A stretch of 64,000 nucleotides of DNA from Oopsacas minuta. Taxonomy: Eukaryota; Porifera; Hexactinellida; Lyssacinosida; Leucopsacidae. The translations under genes were made by a program, and so were the position numbers. The stretch is from the NCBI GenBank assembly GCA_024704765.1, contig JAKMXF010000033.1:310001-374000 (forward strand). Reading direction: 5' to 3'. The notes below the pieces were generated by a model. The model was not told the origin of the DNA and made no database searches. It saw only the letters and a list, made by a program, of their open reading frames with translations. Below are positions 43,711-52,822 of the stretch, in pieces (positions within the stretch are counted from its first letter, which is position 1; every line of letters begins with the position of its first letter).

Positions 43711-44058
43711 TTATTTGTCATAAGCATTTATACTTGACTTTTGATACTCTTCAATTAATCTCAATTCTTTGCTGAATTGAGGTAAATTCTTGAGCTTCTG
43801 GTCTAACATTTTCTTTTCAGAAATAATCTTATCCCAATCAATAGGATCAGTAGAAATTATTTTCTTATCAGATTTTACGCTAGATCCATTGGATTCCAAT
43901 TCAGCACATAGGTTGTCAAGTTTTAGAGGTATTTCACTAGCTAGTATCACAGATTGATCAAGCTTAGAAACCGCGGATTGTTGTTGTAACTTAGACTTTT
44001 CATAGACAGAGAGAAGCTCTGCGAATTCGGGCTCTTCTCCTGAGAATGTTCGATACAT
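43711..44058 (-). CDS. Small coiled-coil protein, unrecognised
   Basis: Single-exon 115-residue protein from ATG 44058. The predicted helices (FAELLSVYEKSKLQQQSAVS; DWDKIISEKKMLDQKLKNLP) are rich in Leu, Lys and Glu and look like a short coiled coil. There is no signal peptide, cysteine motif or membrane segment. The start lies 96 bases after the PRPF4 stop on the same strand, the tightest spacing in the window, so co-transcription or a shared terminator region is possible. I do not recognise the family. Composition and a clean start-to-stop frame support a real gene. Confidence 0.6.
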   Translation of the reverse strand: MYRTFSGEEPEFAELLSVYEKSKLQQQSAVSKLDQSVILASEIPLKLDNLCAELESNGSSVKSDKKIISTDPIDWDKIISEKKMLDQKLKNLPQFSKELRLIEEYQKSSINAYDK

Positions 44059-44154
44059 TTGTTAGAAAACAGAATTGCTAGTATTAACGATGCATCATCT
44101 AAAGTAAATAACAACAAACAACAATCTATAAAACTGCAGCAAAAAATAAAATAT

Positions 44155-46095
44155 TTAATTATGAGTTGTCTGCCATAATTTAAAAGTTCTATCATAAGAA
44201 GTGGTCAGGATATAGTTGTCATCTTCTGATACATCAACACACATAACTTTATCATCATGTCCAGCTAGCGTCCTTAAAGGAGCCCATCCAGGATGTAACC
44301 AGGCCTTAGCAATCCTGTCATACCCAGAGGTGAGAAGATATTGTCCTGTTGTCTTCTGGAATACCACGTGGGACACCAGATTCTTGTGTGCGGGGAGAGT
44401 ATAAATACAGCGTCTACCTCTCAGGTCCCATATCCGAGCTGAATGGTCTTCACTCCCAGTAGCTACACTTACACCGTTTGGAGAGAAGTCAATCGCTAGA
44501 ACATTACCAGAGTGTCCTCCTAGCAGCATTATACACTTCCCACTTCTCAGATCCCACATGCGTCCGTACGCATCCAAACCACAGGAGCCTGCAAGAGAAC
44601 CGTCTGGATGGAAAGCTATATTGTAGAGGGGCGCGGAGTGTCCCTCCTGATGTAACACCTCTGTACAGGTCTCTAGGTCCCAGAGACGCCAGGAGCTGTC
44701 ATAACACGCAGTACCTATGAAACGACCTGAAGGGTGGAATGACAGTCTTGATACTCTCTGTAGATGTCCCTGCAGGGCATGTAGAGGGCTAGGAGAGGAT
44801 AGACTCCACAAGAACACAGAACCGTCAGCAGCACAACTAGCTAGATTCAAACCTGTATCAGTTTGTGCTAGAGTTGATTGAGGATGAAATTTGATACAAG
44901 AGGCTCTATCCTTGTGTCCTTTAAGGGTGTGTAGTGTATCGCAGGCTGGTATAGACCAGATCTTACAATCTCCACTCCAAGAGGAAGTAGCTACCAGTTT
45001 AGAATTGGGAGAGAAGTGACAGAATGATACAGGTCGTGTGTCTCCTATCTGACTACAGTAATTGGAGAGAGAGGAGAGGATCTTCTGTATAGCTTGCCTC
45101 TGTTTAGTCTTTTCTTCTTGGAATAAAGTTCCTTTCTCTGATTTAGATTTCTCAATTGATATACGAGCTTTTGCTTGAGACAGCGAGTACTCACTTAGCC
45201 AATACCTATACAGTGGATTGTAAAGTTAATGAGCTTTCTGATACAATCAACTCACGTTAATCGAAGCTCAAGGAGCGCGATATATCTCGATATAACCTGT
45301 GAATAATATGTTACTTTGAAGGTTTGGGACCATATTTGCACGAATTCAGACTTTAACATAACGGGAGCTGTTTATCACTACAAATTACTGAGATACATAT
45401 ACAATGTTATATTACTTATAAACTGACCTACATGTTTTGAGTAGATCTGGTCCTAAATGATACCAAACTTGGTCAGCTGACTCGCCCTTACTATCACCTG
45501 GAATAGTCGACTGAGAAATATTTTTCTTATTTGTATCAGCTATTTGAGGAGAAGGCTGTTGTTCAGCTACTAGAGCCTTTAACCTGTCTCTCCTGTCAGC
45601 TGGATTCTCACCGAATAGAATTCTAGGTTCATCTAATTCCAGAAGGCGAAGTTTTACCTAAAATATTTGTAGTATTGAATAGTAATTTAACTCCCATTAT
45701 ATCAAACACGGATATATCAAAATACCCGCTTATATAGAAGTCCCAAACCATTAAAGTAACATATATTTATCGGTTATATGGAAGTGATTATCGCGTCCCT
45801 TGGGCTACGATATAACAGGAGTTAACTACATTTCACTACCTTATGATTACTATATTTTTACCTGTTCATCGTCAGTGGGTACAACTATGGATTTAAGGAA
45901 CTTTTTCCTTTCAAAAAGAGCCAAAATTTTCTGCTCTCTCATCTTGCTTAGATTCTCTAAATCCATAACATTTCCTTGAGATACATCAATATTCCCAGCT
46001 GCTATACCTTCTCTTAGAGCTTCACTTTGATCTAGCATCGTCTCTAGTTTACGTCTCTTACCTCTCGTATCACTCTCTATCTCTGCTGTAGACAT
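44155..46095 (-). CDS. PRPF4: U4/U6 small nuclear ribonucleoprotein PRPF4 (60K)
   Basis: Exons are 45862-46095, 45428-45657 and 44155-45205 (phases 0 and 2), giving 504 residues. PRPF4 scaffolds the U4/U6 di-snRNP with PRPF3 and PPIH in the spliceosome. The N-terminus holds the PRP4/SFM motif region (VVPTDDEQVKLRLLELDEPR, then ILFGENPADRRDRL), followed by YWLSEYSLSQAKARI and a seven-bladed WD40 propeller (SFCHFSPNSKLVATSSWSGD, then GHLQRVSRLSFHPSGRF, HPDGSLAGSCGLDAYGRMWD and DRTFKLW at the end). The order and spacing match human PRPF4 (about 520 residues). Both introns carry family A MITEs, and these make the introns about 200 bases long. Confidence 0.95.
45242..45372. mobile_element. Family A MITE in PRPF4 intron 2
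   Basis: ATACAATCAACTCACGTTAATC at the left, with the internal GGTTTGGGACCATATTTGCAC. The right end is decayed (AACGGGAGCTG). Inside intron 45206-45427. Confidence 0.75.
45680..45831. mobile_element. Family A MITE in PRPF4 intron 1
   Basis: TAGTAATTTAACTCCCATTATATC at the left and AACAGGAGTTAACTACA at the right, with both ends decayed but paired. Inside intron 45658-45861. Confidence 0.75.
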
Positions 46096-46180
46096 TCTAT
46101 TATGCTATAATACTGGAAGAGTAGCAAGAATAGAAACAGTATAAGTGGAGATTCTTCCAGGTGATAGCAAATTAGCAATA

Positions 46181-46340
46181 TAGTAGATGTCAGTTATAAG
46201 TACACCCTTGGGAGTAGCAATATGATTCTTATAACTGGCATAAAAGATTCAGGAATATATGAGACCAATTTTCCATAGGATGGTGCTTATATTCAGCATG
46301 CTATTATATCTGTTGTTCTTATAACCTACATCCACAGTAT
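46181..46340. mobile_element. Family B MITE, copy 3
   Basis: GTAGATGTCAGTTATAAGTAC at the left and TTCTTATAACCTACATCCACAG at the right. Lies between PRPF4 and the aminotransferase gene. Confidence 0.75.
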
Positions 46341-46498
46341 AATTTAATAGGATGACTCGGGGGAACCATTCTACCCATTCGAAGCTTCCAAGCAGGTATT
46401 ACAATATTTGATTATACATCTTAATAAAAATATAATAAATATAAATGATATTGGTTGAAATTCTATAATGCCTTGTAACTTTATCCAAGAGATGATTA

Positions 46499-47854
46499 TC
46501 AGCTGTTAGAAGCAGGAACATCTACAGCTAATTCCTAAATTAAAGAATTTACATAACTTATAAATTTGTAAAATATTAAGAAACTCACTTCAATTCTATC
46601 CAATACTCCAATCAACTTGTCTACTTCCTCTACAGTATTGTAGTGCATGAATGATACTCTAACTACACCCACATCCAAGGCTATACCCAGTCTCTCACAT
46701 ATACGATAAGCCTGTAAGTGACCCTGTCTTACATACAGATTATTACTAGAACAAACTTGCTCGATTTTGTATGGAGAGATGGTGGAATGTTGAAATGAGA
46801 TAATCCCGACTCTACCTTTGATAGAGCTAGTTTTTGGGCCGAATAATCGGTAACAAGATTTGCTAAGCAGAAACTCAATAAATTTAGTGATTAGAAATTG
46901 TTCAAACTTTTCCATAACCTGATAAGCTCTCACTATAATATCCCTGGTACAAACTGTAGAAATAGGTTGTCTTAGAATTGTATTAAAGTAGTCAGTCAAA
47001 CCATGAAAAGCAAATAAATTTCCAGCTTGAAAAGGGCCACCTATCTCAAACTGTTTTAAATAGTTCGATTTATCCTGGTATCGATTCCCTAACCCTGGTA
47101 TAGAATCAAAATCCTTTCTCTTCCCATATAACACACCAAATCCAGGAGCACATGCTTTATAGCTTGCAAAGAAATAGAAATTACAATCAATATCTTGTAC
47201 ATTAGGACATTTATGTGGTACATACTGTGCGCCATCTACGACTACAACTACTGAGTTATTCATTGCACGTATGTCCTGTATAAGCTCTTTACAATTGTTA
47301 ACTTCTCCCAGTAAATTTGATGTATTAGAGAATGTTACTATTTTAGTACGACTGTTAACCAATGACGTCACATTGTCTATACAATTGTATCCATCTTGAG
47401 TAAACTCCCAGAAGCGGATAACAACGCCCTGCTTCTGTAGGTCTAACCATGGAGAGATATTGCATTCATGGTTAGAAGTACTGACAATAATCTCATCGCC
47501 TGGTACTAGAATATGTCCGTAAGCTATTGCGAGTAGTCTAACTAGTAGCGTGGCAGATTGACCTAACACAACTATTTCATCTCCTGCGTTTAACCATAAC
47601 TTTATGACGTCACGAGCAGAGTCTAGCTTCTCAGTTGTCTGTTTAGAGAGAAGAGAAGATTCACCTGTATTAAAATTGTGTAGTGTTACGTATTCTATTT
47701 CTCTGTCTATGAGGAAATGAGGGGTTTGACTACAAGCTGCGTTATTGAACAAAGCCCAACCACTTTTGCTACCAACTAGACCAACCCCAGAGAGAGCAGG
47801 GAACAGATCACGTATGTATGTAGATGTTATAGCTTGTTCTATATCGTTAGACAT
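46499..47854 (-). CDS. Class V aminotransferase / cysteine-desulfurase-like PLP enzyme
   Basis: Exon 1 is 46589-47854 and exon 2 is 46499-46534, a 36-base terminal exon (RIE|gtgagt, then tttaatttag|GAATTAGC) that adds ELAVDVPASNS and a stop. If unspliced the frame ends later at 46535. ATG 47854 is used because the frame further upstream lacks an ATG. The product is 433 residues. Class V landmarks: LFNNAACSQTP at the N-terminus, a NHECNISPWLDL segment, DGAQYVPH (aspartate to the PLP ring nitrogen, about 207) and ASYKACAPGFGVLYG with the PLP lysine at about 233. It resembles the cysteine-desulfurase-like subgroup and not mitochondrial NFS1. No targeting peptide. Substrate not predictable. Confidence 0.8.
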
Positions 47855-47916
47855 GTCTATCACTCAAATAACTACGTATATAATTAATATTTCTGTGATT
47901 GGTAACTCATATATTA

Positions 47917-48056
47917 TACTGTGAATGCGGTCATAAGAACACCCTTGGGAATAGCAATACATGTTCTTATAACCGGAAAATATACAGGAATATATGAAAA
48001 CGGTTTTCCCTGAAGATGGTGCTTATAGCGGCGTTCTTAAACCAACATCAAATGTA
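47917..48056. mobile_element. Family B MITE, copy 4
   Basis: TACTGTGAATGCGGTCATAAG at the left and TTCTTAAACCAACATC at the right. Upstream of the aminotransferase start and downstream of the 44-codon ORF. Confidence 0.7.
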
Positions 48057-48116
48057 TGAAGTGTGAAATAAACAGAATTATTCATTACAATATAATACTA
48101 TTGTTAATAATTATTC

Positions 48117-48251
48117 TCAATCTCTATTTGTATTAATATTCTGTCTCATACGTCTTCTCTCATCTATTTGCATCTTATGTACAGCATATACTGTATACAT
48201 TGAAACTGCTAATGACAAGTATAGAAGGAGAGAAGGACCTGAATATCTCAT
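48117..48251 (-). CDS. Small single-pass membrane protein ORF, 44 residues
   Basis: ATG 48251 to TGA 48117. One hydrophobic helix (GPSLLLYLSLAVSMYTVYAV) is followed by a charged, arginine-rich tail (HKMQIDERRRMRQNINTNRD). The plan of a short N-terminal helix then VH and a basic helix recalls small mitochondrial inner-membrane assembly factors such as PET117, but it is shorter than these and the match is too weak to name. It is in line with the surrounding minus-strand genes, about 350 bases below the SLC39A7 stop and 260 above the aminotransferase start. The ATG context has G at -3. It may continue into an unseen exon. Confidence 0.4.
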   Translation of the reverse strand: MRYSGPSLLLYLSLAVSMYTVYAVHKMQIDERRRMRQNINTNRD

Positions 48252-48351
48252 AGCAAAATCGTGTATAATCAATATTGTAGTGATAGCTAGGAGTCAATCA
48301 TTATAAAAACTAATTACAAAAGTAAAAGAATAAAAAAATTTTGTTTAGAGA

Positions 48352-48510
48352 GGTGTATATACAGGGCTTACAGCCTGTATATACACCCCACTAGGGGAGG
48401 CAGATACGTACTCCTAGGGCCGCTTGTAGGAAGCTCCGGGTATTTCCCCTAAAATAGATCGTCTAGCTGCCTAGGCGGATGAGTGGGTAGTTATTTCACG
48501 CGACAGCCCT
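48352..48510. other. Structured GC-rich element with perfect hairpin
   Basis: GGTGTATATACAGG at 48352-48365 is the exact complement of 48374-48387, around an 8-base loop. The next 120 bases are much less AT-rich than the surroundings and hold further short inverted pieces (CCCCACTAGGGG; CTCCTAGGG and CCCTAGGG). It lies just beyond the 3' end of SLC39A7. It could be a MITE, a 3' processing structure or a small RNA gene. Confidence 0.4.
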
Positions 48511-48605
48511 AGGGAATAATAAAGTTTAAAATTTAAGAATATGTTTCAAAGAGCATACAAACTAAGAGTATTTACACGAATAACTAATTCAGAGTAAAAA
48601 TAAAT

Positions 48606-51317
48606 TCATTCCAAGAGGCCAACTATCACCATAAGAGAGATACCCAACCCAAAGGTAAATATCTCCACGAGAGATCTCAATTTAGATTTAGAAGTAAGCA
48701 TTTCCGGTAGTATAGATACACATCCAATGTATATAAATCCTCCAGCAGTGAATGCTAGTATATAGCTAGTAGCAGATTGAAATAGGTTCTCTGCATAGAG
48801 ACCACAACATGTCCCAAGCATAGCTCCTATAGCTGTTACTAACTGCATTAGCATAGCTCTGGATTTAGAAAATCCTGAACGGACAAGTATAGCAAAGTCT
48901 CCAACTTCATGTGGAATCTCGTGTAGTAATATAGTCAGTGATGTCACTAGACCGACATTAGCACTGATGAGGAAAGAAGCACCGATAGCAAGACCGTCTG
49001 TATAGTTATGTGTGAAGTCAGCTATCAGGTTGAGGTAAGCTGAGATTTTTATCCCGGGGATAGACGAGACAGAAGGGGCCGTTTTCGTAGGAATGGGGTT
49101 TGGCTTTATAGCAGTGTTTTTCTTCTTTTTAGGAGAAGATGGTGGTTTCGTATCCGTTTTCTCTGTGACAGTTACTTCCTTCTCAATCTCTTTCTTCTTC
49201 TCGTTGTGGTAAGTACCCTCTTTCTTCCCGTGTGAGTGTGAGTGGCCACTGAAATCGATAATAGCTTTCTCTATCAGAAAGAACATAACTACCCCACTGA
49301 GAATAAAGCAACCTATAATAATCTCATCGTTATGAGAGTGCACTTCTGATTCGTGATCATGCTCTGAATGTTGAGAGTGTGAGTGTGGAGATACTGCATG
49401 GGGAATGAGATGTAGAAATGCGTCCCCTAATAGTCCCCCCGCTGCGAAACTTAACAGAGCCTGTGTGAAGGCAGATTCCTGAGAGTTACTAGCAGGTAGA
49501 GGGAGTAGGATAAGTACAGGGGCTATGCTGATTATTGCTGTTGCAGTGAATGCATATTTTATGCTAGCGCCAAATGATAAGTCTCTATCTGCTAAGTCAA
49601 TTGGAATATATTTGTTAATAAAGCACAATACCTTAGTGATATATACAGACTCATGTTTGTGAGAATGTTCCTCTCCATGAGAATTAAATTCCTCTTCGTG
49701 AGAATGAGATTCCGGGATATCTGATGAAACAATAACTTCAGGCTCCGGTATATCGGTTGGAGCAATTACTTCAGGCTCCGGTATATCTGATGGAGCAATA
49801 ACTTCAGGTTCCGGTATATCTGATGGAGCAATAACTTCAGGTTCCGGTATATCTGATGGAGCAATGACTTCAGGTTCCGGTATATCTGATGGAGCAATGA
49901 CTTCAGGATCCGGTATATCGGTTGGAGCAATGACTTCAGGTTCCGGTATATCTGATGGAGCAATGACTTCAGGATCCGGTATATCGGTTGGAGCAATGAC
50001 TTCAGGTTCCGGTATATCTGATGGAGCAATGACTTCAGGATCCGGTATATCGGTTGGAGCAATGACTTCAGGTTCCGGTATATCTGATGGAGCAATAACT
50101 TCAGGTTCCGGTATATCTGTTGGAATTATGACTCCAGGCTCCGGTATATCTGATGGAGCAATAACTTCAGGTTCCGGTATATCTGATGGAGCAATAACTT
50201 CAGGTTCCGGTATATCTGATGGAGCAATAACTTCAGGTTCCGGTATATCTGATGGAGCAATGACTTCAGGATCCGGTATATCGGTTGGAGCAATGACTTC
50301 AGGTTCCGGTATATCTGATGGAGCAATGACTTCAGGATCCGGTATATCGGTTGGAGCAATGACTTCAGGTTCCGGTATATCTGATGGAGCAATGACTTCA
50401 GGATCCGGTATATCGGTTGGAGCAATGACTTCAGGTTCCGGTATATCTGATGGAGCAATAACTTCAGGTTCCGGTATATCTGTTGGAATTATGACTCCAG
50501 GCTCCGGTATATCGGTTGGAGCAATGACTTCAGGTTCCTGTATATCAGGAGCTATAACTTCAGGTTCCGGGATATCTGTTGGAGTTACGACTTCAGGATC
50601 CGGTATATCTTTTGGAGTTACGACTTCAGGTTCCGGTATATCTGTTGGTGTAATGACTTCAGGTTTCTGTATATCAGGAGCCATAACTTCAGGCTCCGGG
50701 ATATCTGTTGGAGTTACGACTTCAGGTTCCGGTATATCTGTTGGAGTTATGATTTCAGGTTCCGGTATATCTGACGGAGTAATTACTTCAGGCTCCGGTA
50801 TATCTATTGGAGTTATGACTTCAGGCTCCGGTATATCTGATGGAGTAATTACTTCAGGCACCGGTATATCTATTGGAGTTATGACTTCAGGTTCCGGTAT
50901 ATCTGTTGGAGCAGTGACTTCAGGTTCCGGTATATCTGATGGAGCAATAACTTCAGGTTCCGGTATATCTGATGGAGCAATAACTTCAGGTTCCGGGATA
51001 TCTGTTGGAGTTATGACTTCAGGTTCCGGTATATCTGTTGGAGCAGTGACTTCAGGTTCCGGTATATCTGATGGAGCAATAACTTCAGGCTCCGGTATAT
51101 CTGATGGAGCAATAACTTCAGGCTCCGGTATATCTGATGGAGCAATAACTTCAGGTTCCGGTATATCTGATGGAGTAATGACTTCAGGTTCCGGTCTATC
51201 TAATGGAGTTATGACTTCAGGCTCCGGTATATCTGATTGTGTTTTAACCTTTTTTGATATCAAGAATGAAGGTGACAAGAGTAATAGTGTTCCTAGAAGG
51301 AACAAATTACACTTCAT
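48606..51317 (-). CDS. SLC39A7: Zinc transporter SLC39A7/KE4-like with giant proline-rich repeat tract
   Basis: Single-exon 903-residue LIV-1-subfamily ZIP. A signal peptide (MKCNLFLLGTLLLLSPSFLI) is followed, from about residue 28 to 525, by some 45 copies of an 11-residue unit of the form S/T-D-I-P-E/D-P-E-V-I-A-P. A His-rich stretch and the ZIP core come next: LLSFAAGGLLGDAFLHLIPH, His-rich loops, HNYTDGLAIGASF and LLHEIPHEVGDFAILVRSG (the HExPHEVGD metal site), ending GLLE. The C-terminal half matches SLC39A7, which releases zinc from ER/Golgi to cytosol. The repeat tract is absent from known KE4 proteins; its negative charge could bind cations in the lumen (inference). It is built from a 33-base DNA minisatellite. 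Confidence 0.9.
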   Translation of the reverse strand: MKCNLFLLGTLLLLSPSFLISKKVKTQSDIPEPEVITPLDRPEPEVITPSDIPEPEVIAPSDIPEPEVIAPSDIPEPEVIAPSDIPEPEVTAPTDIPEPEVITPTDIPEPEVIAPSDIPEPEVIAPSDIPEPEVTAPTDIPEPEVITPIDIPVPEVITPSDIPEPEVITPIDIPEPEVITPSDIPEPEIITPTDIPEPEVVTPTDIPEPEVMAPDIQKPEVITPTDIPEPEVVTPKDIPDPEVVTPTDIPEPEVIAPDIQEPEVIAPTDIPEPGVIIPTDIPEPEVIAPSDIPEPEVIAPTDIPDPEVIAPSDIPEPEVIAPTDIPDPEVIAPSDIPEPEVIAPTDIPDPEVIAPSDIPEPEVIAPSDIPEPEVIAPSDIPEPEVIAPSDIPEPGVIIPTDIPEPEVIAPSDIPEPEVIAPTDIPDPEVIAPSDIPEPEVIAPTDIPDPEVIAPSDIPEPEVIAPTDIPDPEVIAPSDIPEPEVIAPSDIPEPEVIAPSDIPEPEVIAPSDIPEPEVIAPTDIPEPEVIVSSDIPESHSHEEEFNSHGEEHSHKHESVYITKVLCFINKYIPIDLADRDLSFGASIKYAFTATAIISIAPVLILLPLPASNSQESAFTQALLSFAAGGLLGDAFLHLIPHAVSPHSHSQHSEHDHESEVHSHNDEIIIGCFILSGVVMFFLIEKAIIDFSGHSHSHGKKEGTYHNEKKKEIEKEVTVTEKTDTKPPSSPKKKKNTAIKPNPIPTKTAPSVSSIPGIKISAYLNLIADFTHNYTDGLAIGASFLISANVGLVTSLTILLHEIPHEVGDFAILVRSGFSKSRAMLMQLVTAIGAMLGTCCGLYAENLFQSATSYILAFTAGGFIYIGCVSILPEMLTSKSKLRSLVEIFTFGLGISLMVIVGLLE
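49725..51245. repeat. 33-base coding minisatellite in SLC39A7, with 363-base higher-order duplication
   Basis: About 45 tandem 33-base units, a few shortened. Blocks 49766-50095 and 50126-50458 are near-identical and offset by 363 bases (11 units), showing recent unequal exchange. Because 33 is a multiple of three, the antisense strand also stays open for 519 codons (49864-51423); I regard that frame as a shadow. Confidence 0.95.
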
Positions 51318-51547
51318 AGCTAGAACTATAGCCTACTGCCCTACTATAATTAGAATAGGCTATGCTAGAACAAATATAAGATTTGATAACTGCAAATTCA
51401 GAATTCAGGGCCGTTCAAAGTGAATAAAGTTCCCTGAACATATTCATTTCTTGTCATAGTCCATACATATAACAAATCATATTTATGATTATATAAAAAG
51501 TGTTCAAATTCAAAAAGATACCTACAAACAGCTATTAATAAATAAAA

Positions 51548-52456
51548 TCAGTTAGCAATCATTTCACGAAGTCTTGTATTAACCATCAATACGCCAGGTC
51601 TAATATCAGGATCTAAGGCTAAAATCCATCTAAGTAACTCCCCAAAACCCTGACTATACCTGCCTCCCCTTTGAGCAGTGGGTATACACAAACGTCCACT
51701 TAGTGTACTCATAACAGTTCCATCAAATGGAGGCTCTCCGTATGCCATGGTGTATATAGTACAGCCCAGAGACCATACATCTGTCTTAGCAGTTATCAAC
51801 CCGGGCGAGGGGCAATCGAACAGTTCAGGAGCTCTGAATGTAGCAGTGCTCTCCTGAGCTGCTCTTTCCTGTAAGACAAGTGCCTCCTGTCTGTTGTTGA
51901 TCCTAACCTCTGCTTCTCGTACACTCCCTAAATCCATGAGCACTGCATGACTCATGTCATCTGGTAGAAGTACATTATCAGGCTTTAGGTCCCTATGAGC
52001 TAATGGTGGTGTTAAGCTATGCATGTATTCTAATCCATTACATATTGAAATGCTTAGAGTTATAATTAACAACTGTTTCTTGTCCAGTACTTTCTGATCA
52101 GCTCCCTCTCTTACATTAGGATCTATCCAATTCTGTATTGTACCTCTTGAATAGTAAGGAAATACAAGTCTTGCTTCTTGTGAATTATTGGATCTCTTCA
52201 AGAAATCATGATTGAGTAGAGATAATATATTTGGATGTGTTAGTTTCTGGTGTATACTGATTTCATGTAATACTGCATTCTCCTGTTCTTCATAAGCTAT
52301 TTCTATACGTTTCAAGGCTAGCTGTCTGCCTGTAGGATCTGCGACTAGGTCTACAAACGAGAATGCCCCCTCTCCTATTCTTCGCACCACTCTATAGTTG
52401 ACCTCTCCAACCTGTAGTCGATTGAACCCGAATAAGAATGATATCCATCCTCCCAT
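51548..52456 (-). CDS. STK16: Serine/threonine kinase 16 (MPSK1/NAK family)
   Basis: Single-exon 302-residue kinase, nearly the length of human STK16 (305). It begins MGGWISF, a possible N-myristoylation site; the palmitoylated cysteines of the vertebrate protein are not seen. Kinase landmarks: GEGAFSFVDL glycine loop, ALKRI (lysine), HEISIHQKL, HRDLKPDNVLL catalytic loop and DLGS in place of DFG. The DLGS change is characteristic of STK16. RAPELF and DVWSLGCTIYTMAYGEPPFD follow. STK16 acts at the Golgi and plasma membrane in secretion and actin control. It lies 230 bases upstream of SLC39A7 and 366 downstream of GPS1, all on one strand. Confidence 0.93.
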   Translation of the reverse strand: MGGWISFLFGFNRLQVGEVNYRVVRRIGEGAFSFVDLVADPTGRQLALKRIEIAYEEQENAVLHEISIHQKLTHPNILSLLNHDFLKRSNNSQEARLVFPYYSRGTIQNWIDPNVREGADQKVLDKKQLLIITLSISICNGLEYMHSLTPPLAHRDLKPDNVLLPDDMSHAVLMDLGSVREAEVRINNRQEALVLQERAAQESTATFRAPELFDCPSPGLITAKTDVWSLGCTIYTMAYGEPPFDGTVMSTLSGRLCIPTAQRGGRYSQGFGELLRWILALDPDIRPGVLMVNTRLREMIAN

Positions 52457-52822
52457 AATCTAGTTATCTGATAACTAATAAATACCTATTCTATACTATT
52501 AAACACCTTTGCAGTTCCTGATAAATACAGTAGAACTTCGTTAGTACAAACATTTTGGACCATTCAATGGTTTTGGAATACAAATGACACCGGTTAATGC
52601 GAATTTCGTAAAGGCGAACCTTATTTGACTGTTACTTGGTGTTCAGAATAAATCGTGGGGATAATATTGCCAACAAATAGTATACTATATTCAGTTGGTA
52701 AAATTCAAAATAAATTAATCCTACATTTGCAACGGAATCAATACTTAAATCGCTGATAATGCAAGATCTAAATGCGAGACAAACAAACTATATAGACAAT
52801 TCACAGCCAATATATCAGTGTG
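52457..52822. other. Intergenic with partial Tigger-like piece
   Basis: ACAGTAGAACTTCGTTAGTAC near 52528 looks like one end of a pogo/Tigger-type MITE. No matching right end was resolved. Confidence 0.4.

Noticed and set aside
49766-50458. Two minus-strand frames of about 110 codons rich in IYRNLKSLL
   Set aside because: An alternative frame of the same minisatellite, not an independent protein.
49864-51423. 519-codon plus-strand frame of Gly/Ser-rich repeats
   Set aside because: It is the antisense of the SLC39A7 minisatellite; a 33-base unit without stops stays open in several frames. The sense frame has a signal peptide and continues into a conserved transporter.
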